A model generated the notes under the pieces. The model was not told where the DNA came from, made no database searches, and saw only the letters and a list, made by a program, of their open reading frames with translations. The translations under genes and the position numbers were made by a program. DNA of 34,764 nucleotides from CAYUXF01 sp964448755 (GTDB lineage Bacteria > Margulisbacteria > Termititenacia > Termititenacales > CAYUXF01), in assembly GCA_964448755.1 (NCBI GenBank), contig CAYUXF010000010.1, positions 1-34,764 of the forward strand, read 5' to 3'. Positions 32,225-34,764 of the stretch are shown here, piece after piece. Positions within the stretch are counted from its first letter, which is position 1. Each line of letters opens with the position of its first letter.

Positions 32225-33176
32225 TTACTTTTTTCTCCAGTTCTTTTACTTTTTTCTGCAACTCCGGCAGTTTATTGTAAACAGCGCGGCATTTGATAGC
32301 CTGCTTGTAGTCCTCGCCTGCCGGCGTAGCGTAAATAAAAGAGCCGGCCGGAAAATCCCGCATTGCCGCTGTACAGGCTGCGACAATTGAACCGCGTCCT
32401 ATTGTAATACCATCGGCCACACCAGCACCGCCGCCGAGAATAACATTGTCTTCTAATTTAACCGAACCAGACAAATTTGAAGCGCCGGCCAGCAGACAGT
32501 TCCTGCCAATTTTACAGTTATGGGCAATATGCACTTTATTATCTATCTTGGTGCCAGCACCAACAATTGTCGAGCTGATCGTCGCACGGTCAATAGTACA
32601 ACCTGCGCCTATCTCTACATCATCTTCAATAACAACATTGCCTTTTTGCGGCACCTTAATATTCTTGCCTTCTTTTTGAATATAGCCGAAGCCATCAGAA
32701 CCAATTGTTGTATTAGCATGAATGATCACATTATTGCCGATCAACGTATGATCATAAATAACTACATTGGGATAAATAGTCGTGTTGTCGCCGATCTTGA
32801 CCGCTTCGCCAATAAAAACGCCGGGATATATTTTTACATTGATACCGATCTCCGTGCTATCATGAATATCTGCCTGCGGCGAAATAAACCCCGTATGATC
32901 TTCCGGAAAAAATAAATTCAAGAGATCGACCAGGACCTCTTTGCCCTTGCCGGTTATCAATTTTGTCGCATTAAGTTCAGGGAGATCTTCACTCAAAACA
33001 ACTATCTTAGGCGGTAATTCTTGTATTTTTTTTACAGCCGCCGGATTAATTGCCAGCACAATAGTCCGCTGTTTTTGACCGTCCTCGATCTCGCCGACGG
33101 CATCGACAATTAAAGACTCATCCCCAACCACTTTGGCGTCAAGGTGTTCGGCAATTTGTGCAACGGTAAAAGGCAT
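32214..33176 (-). CDS. lpxD: UDP-3-O-acylglucosamine N-acyltransferase
   Basis: 320 residues. An N-terminal uridine-binding domain (about 1-95) is followed by a left-handed beta-helix of hexapeptide repeats (about 100-275) and a C-terminal helical end (PELQKKVKELEKKVNEG). The catalytic histidine is H219 in VHIAHNCKIG, and TTIGSDGFGYIQKEG is the family's signature loop. It performs the third step of lipid A synthesis, N-acylating UDP-3-O-acylglucosamine. It starts one base after the skp stop, an arrangement (skp-lpxD) shared with many diderms, and overlaps the next glycosyltransferase by 11 bp. Confidence 0.95.
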   Translation of the reverse strand: MPFTVAQIAEHLDAKVVGDESLIVDAVGEIEDGQKQRTIVLAINPAAVKKIQELPPKIVVLSEDLPELNATKLITGKGKEVLVDLLNLFFPEDHTGFISPQADIHDSTEIGINVKIYPGVFIGEAVKIGDNTTIYPNVVIYDHTLIGNNVIIHANTTIGSDGFGYIQKEGKNIKVPQKGNVVIEDDVEIGAGCTIDRATISSTIVGAGTKIDNKVHIAHNCKIGRNCLLAGASNLSGSVKLEDNVILGGGAGVADGITIGRGSIVAACTAAMRDFPAGSFIYATPAGEDYKQAIKCRAVYNKLPELQKKVKELEKKVNEG

Positions 33177-33177
33177 T

Positions 33178-33630
33178 TTATTTATTGATCTTTTGAATGA
33201 CCTGATCGGTCAGATCAATACCACCAGTAATAATTACCTGTTTATCGACAACAACATCAACACCGATCTCTTTAGAGATACTCTCTACAGCGGCAATGAT
33301 AGTATTTTTAATGCTCTCTAGTTTTTGCTGATAGATCATCTCAAACTCAGTTTTTTTAGGATCAAGTTCTTTGGTTATTTCTTCTTTTAATTTTTCTATT
33401 TCTTCCGGTTTTTTGCCGTCTATTTTGGCGTTTTCCAGTTCCTGTAATTTTTTAGCTTCCAGCTTTTTAAAATCTTTTAACTTTTCGTTCATATCTTTCT
33501 GCGCTTTTTTGGTCTCTTTATAAGATGTAAAAACTCTTTCTACATCTATATAGCCAATAGTAGCGGCAGCTAATAAATTAAAAACTAAACTCCCGGCGAT
33601 AATTAACTTCACTATATTTTTTAATTTCAT
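33178..33630 (-). CDS. Skp/OmpH-family periplasmic chaperone
   Basis: 150 residues. A signal peptide (about 1-22, with LIIAGSLVFNLLAAA) is followed by IGYIDVERVFTSYKETKKAQKDM, the conserved OmpH start. A long charged alpha-helical, coiled-coil arm runs from about 45 to 110, and a short beta-rich end follows (VDVVVDKQVIITGGIDLTDQVI), typical of the family. Skp escorts unfolded outer-membrane proteins through the periplasm. AGGAGGG lies seven bases before the ATG. It has its own probable promoter in the gap after pyrD. Confidence 0.9.
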   Translation of the reverse strand: MKLKNIVKLIIAGSLVFNLLAAATIGYIDVERVFTSYKETKKAQKDMNEKLKDFKKLEAKKLQELENAKIDGKKPEEIEKLKEEITKELDPKKTEFEMIYQQKLESIKNTIIAAVESISKEIGVDVVVDKQVIITGGIDLTDQVIQKINK

Positions 33631-33662
33631 TTTAATTCCCTCCTGCTTAATTTTTCTATTCT

Positions 33663-33668
33663 ATTATA
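33663..33668 (-). promoter_or_regulatory. Probable promoter of the skp-lpxD gene run
   Basis: TATAAT on the minus strand at 33668-33663, in the 79-bp gap between pyrD and skp. Transcription would start near 33656 and leave a leader of about 26 bases containing AGGAGGG. No clear -35 hexamer is present at the right distance, so read-through from pyrD may contribute. Confidence 0.4.
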
Positions 33669-33709
33669 GCCAATCCAGAATGTCTATTTTTGAAAGCAAC
33701 AAAGCCCTC

Positions 33710-34624
33710 TTAGCTGCGCATGCTGCCTATTAATGATGTAACAGCATCTATATCACGCTCTTCCAAATATTTGCGCAGTCCATCTATTATTTTCAATGTC
33801 ACCTGCGGATCGACAAAATTAGCTGTTCCCACAGAGACAGCTGTCGCCCCGGCCAATAAAAACTCAACGGCGTCCTGCCAGCAGGAGATGCCCCCCATAC
33901 CGATAATAGGAATTTTAACTTTTTGCGCGACCTGCCAGACCATCCGCAACGCGACCGGCTTTACCGCCGGACCAGAAAGACCGCCGGTGATAGTAGAGAG
34001 CATCGGTTTTCTGGTCTCTATATCTATCGCCATCCCTAACAATGTATTAATAAGAGAAAGAGCATCTGCCCCAGCATTCTCTACTGCGGTGGCAATAGAG
34101 ACAATATCGGTCACATTTGGCGAAAGCTTAACGATCAAAGGTTTGTCGGCAACTTTTTTAACTGCCGCCACCAATTCCGCCGCCATCTCCGGCTTAGTGC
34201 CAAAGGCCATGCCGCCTTTTTTTACATTAGGGCACGAAATATTTAATTCAATTCCCGCTACAGCGCGCTTTCCTCTTAACTTTTCTACAACGGCCAGATA
34301 TTCATCAAGATCTGAACCAGAGGCATTGACCAGGACCGCGACATTCTTCTTTTCTAAAACAGGGAGATAATTTTCTATCAGATAATCGACACCCTTATTC
34401 TGCAAACCGACAGCGTTGAGCATACCGGCAGGGGTTTCTGCCATCCGCGGCGGTTTGTTCCCCTCACGATTATGCAGCGTCGTCCCCTTAACAACTATCG
34501 CGCCCAGCTTTTCAATATCAATAAAGTCCTCAAACTCTTCGCCATAACCAAAAGTTCCCGAGGCGGTCATTACCGGGTTTTTCATTTCGATCCCTGCAAT
34601 ATTAATTTTTAAATCAGCTACCAC
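33710..34624 (-). CDS. pyrD: Dihydroorotate dehydrogenase, class 1B catalytic subunit
   Basis: 304 residues forming one TIM barrel. The FMN and substrate signatures are NPVMTASGTFGYGEEF, the active-site block IELNISCPNVKKGG with the cysteine base C131 that marks class 1, LSPNVTDI and PIIGMGGISCWQDAVEFLLAGA. It oxidises dihydroorotate to orotate in pyrimidine synthesis. Class 1B enzymes pass electrons to PyrK, whose gene end lies directly upstream here, confirming the class. The start is GTG 34624 with AGGTGAGGG upstream. Confidence 0.95.
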   Translation of the reverse strand: MVADLKINIAGIEMKNPVMTASGTFGYGEEFEDFIDIEKLGAIVVKGTTLHNREGNKPPRMAETPAGMLNAVGLQNKGVDYLIENYLPVLEKKNVAVLVNASGSDLDEYLAVVEKLRGKRAVAGIELNISCPNVKKGGMAFGTKPEMAAELVAAVKKVADKPLIVKLSPNVTDIVSIATAVENAGADALSLINTLLGMAIDIETRKPMLSTITGGLSGPAVKPVALRMVWQVAQKVKIPIIGMGGISCWQDAVEFLLAGATAVSVGTANFVDPQVTLKIIDGLRKYLEERDIDAVTSLIGSMRS

Positions 34625-34672
34625 ATCACCCTCACCTGAGGCCTACGGCCATGCCTTCATTGTTAAAATTTT

Positions 34673-34764
34673 TTACCAATTCAAATCACCCACATTAAAT
34701 ACCGGACCATCTTTACAGACACAAACATGTTTATCATCTTTGGCCTCTGTCACACAGCAGAGAC
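34673..34764 (-). CDS. pyrK: Dihydroorotate dehydrogenase electron-transfer subunit, C-terminal end (partial)
   Basis: The reverse strand is open from the window edge to TAA at 34675-34673 and encodes LCCVTEAKDDKHVCVCKDGPVFNVGDLNW (29 residues, shown in the coordinates given). The cysteines and the CKDGPVF block match the [2Fe-2S]-binding C-terminus of PyrK, which also binds FAD and moves electrons from PyrD to NAD. Most of the gene is outside the window. It ends 48 bp before pyrD, the usual pyrK-pyrD order. Confidence 0.88.
   Translation of the reverse strand, partial: LCCVTEAKDDKHVCVCKDGPVFNVGDLNW

Noticed and set aside
33720..34370. A 216-codon plus-strand frame opposite pyrD
   Set aside because: pyrD is unmistakable on the other strand, and the antisense frame has no family features.
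1..34764. CRISPR arrays, tRNA or rRNA genes, insertion sequences and phage genes
   Set aside because: I looked for regular repeats, tRNA-like cloverleaf sequence, transposases and phage structural proteins on both strands and saw none. The many A/T runs are base composition, not arrays.

Overview
The window comes from a low-GC, diderm (Gram-negative-type) bacterium. lpxC, lpxD, a Skp/OmpH chaperone, a Wza-like exporter and a YjbH-like barrel protein show an outer membrane with lipid A. The gene mix (exosortase, bactofilin, pyrK-pyrD, AT-rich glycan genes) suggests an uncultured candidate-phylum lineage (Margulisbacteria- or Omnitrophota-like), but this is a weak inference because there is no rRNA or other lineage marker. 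A run of exactly 100 N flanked by an identical 55-bp sequence shows that this is a scaffold from a short-read assembly.

Layout. (1) 1-17003: a long, tightly overlapping minus-strand operon for a Wzx/Wzy-type exopolysaccharide or capsule. In transcription order it holds a Wza-like exporter, a Wzz co-polymerase with a degenerate tyrosine-kinase domain, a Wzx flippase, a series of GT2 and GT4 glycosyltransferases, two hexapeptide acetyltransferases, a WaaL/Wzy-like polymerase or ligase, a bimodular GT4 and a small membrane protein. The last codons of a plus-strand priming sugar transferase lie at the left edge. (2) 17149-18470: a small membrane protein (+) and a lone GT4 (-). (3) 18696-23281: a plus-strand exosortase locus with epsI, exosortase and two paralogous lipoproteins. 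Between epsI and the exosortase, on the minus strand, lies a 52-residue gene that is little more than a signal peptide plus a PEP-CTERM sorting tail. (4) 23271-27366 (-): metG, an M23 peptidase and an exported protein of unknown function. (5) 27429-28182 (+): a Phd/YefM-PIN toxin-antitoxin pair with a palindromic operator. (6) 28179-34764 (-): housekeeping and envelope genes in the order pyrK (partial), pyrD, skp, lpxD, a lipid-type GT4, a YjbH-like protein, lpxC, bactofilin and a frameshifted rsmI.

How it fits together. The glycan operon supplies lipid-linked repeat units that are flipped, polymerised and exported. The exosortase would cleave PEP-CTERM substrates at the inner membrane, and in this lineage of systems exosortase loci usually sit beside exopolysaccharide genes. 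The most striking element is the minimal PEP-CTERM gene divergent from the exosortase. Its predicted processed product is only about a dozen residues, so it may be a dedicated peptide substrate. No stretch longer than about 300 bases lacks a gene. The longest gene-poor stretch is 18471-18695, which holds a promoter region and the assembly gap.
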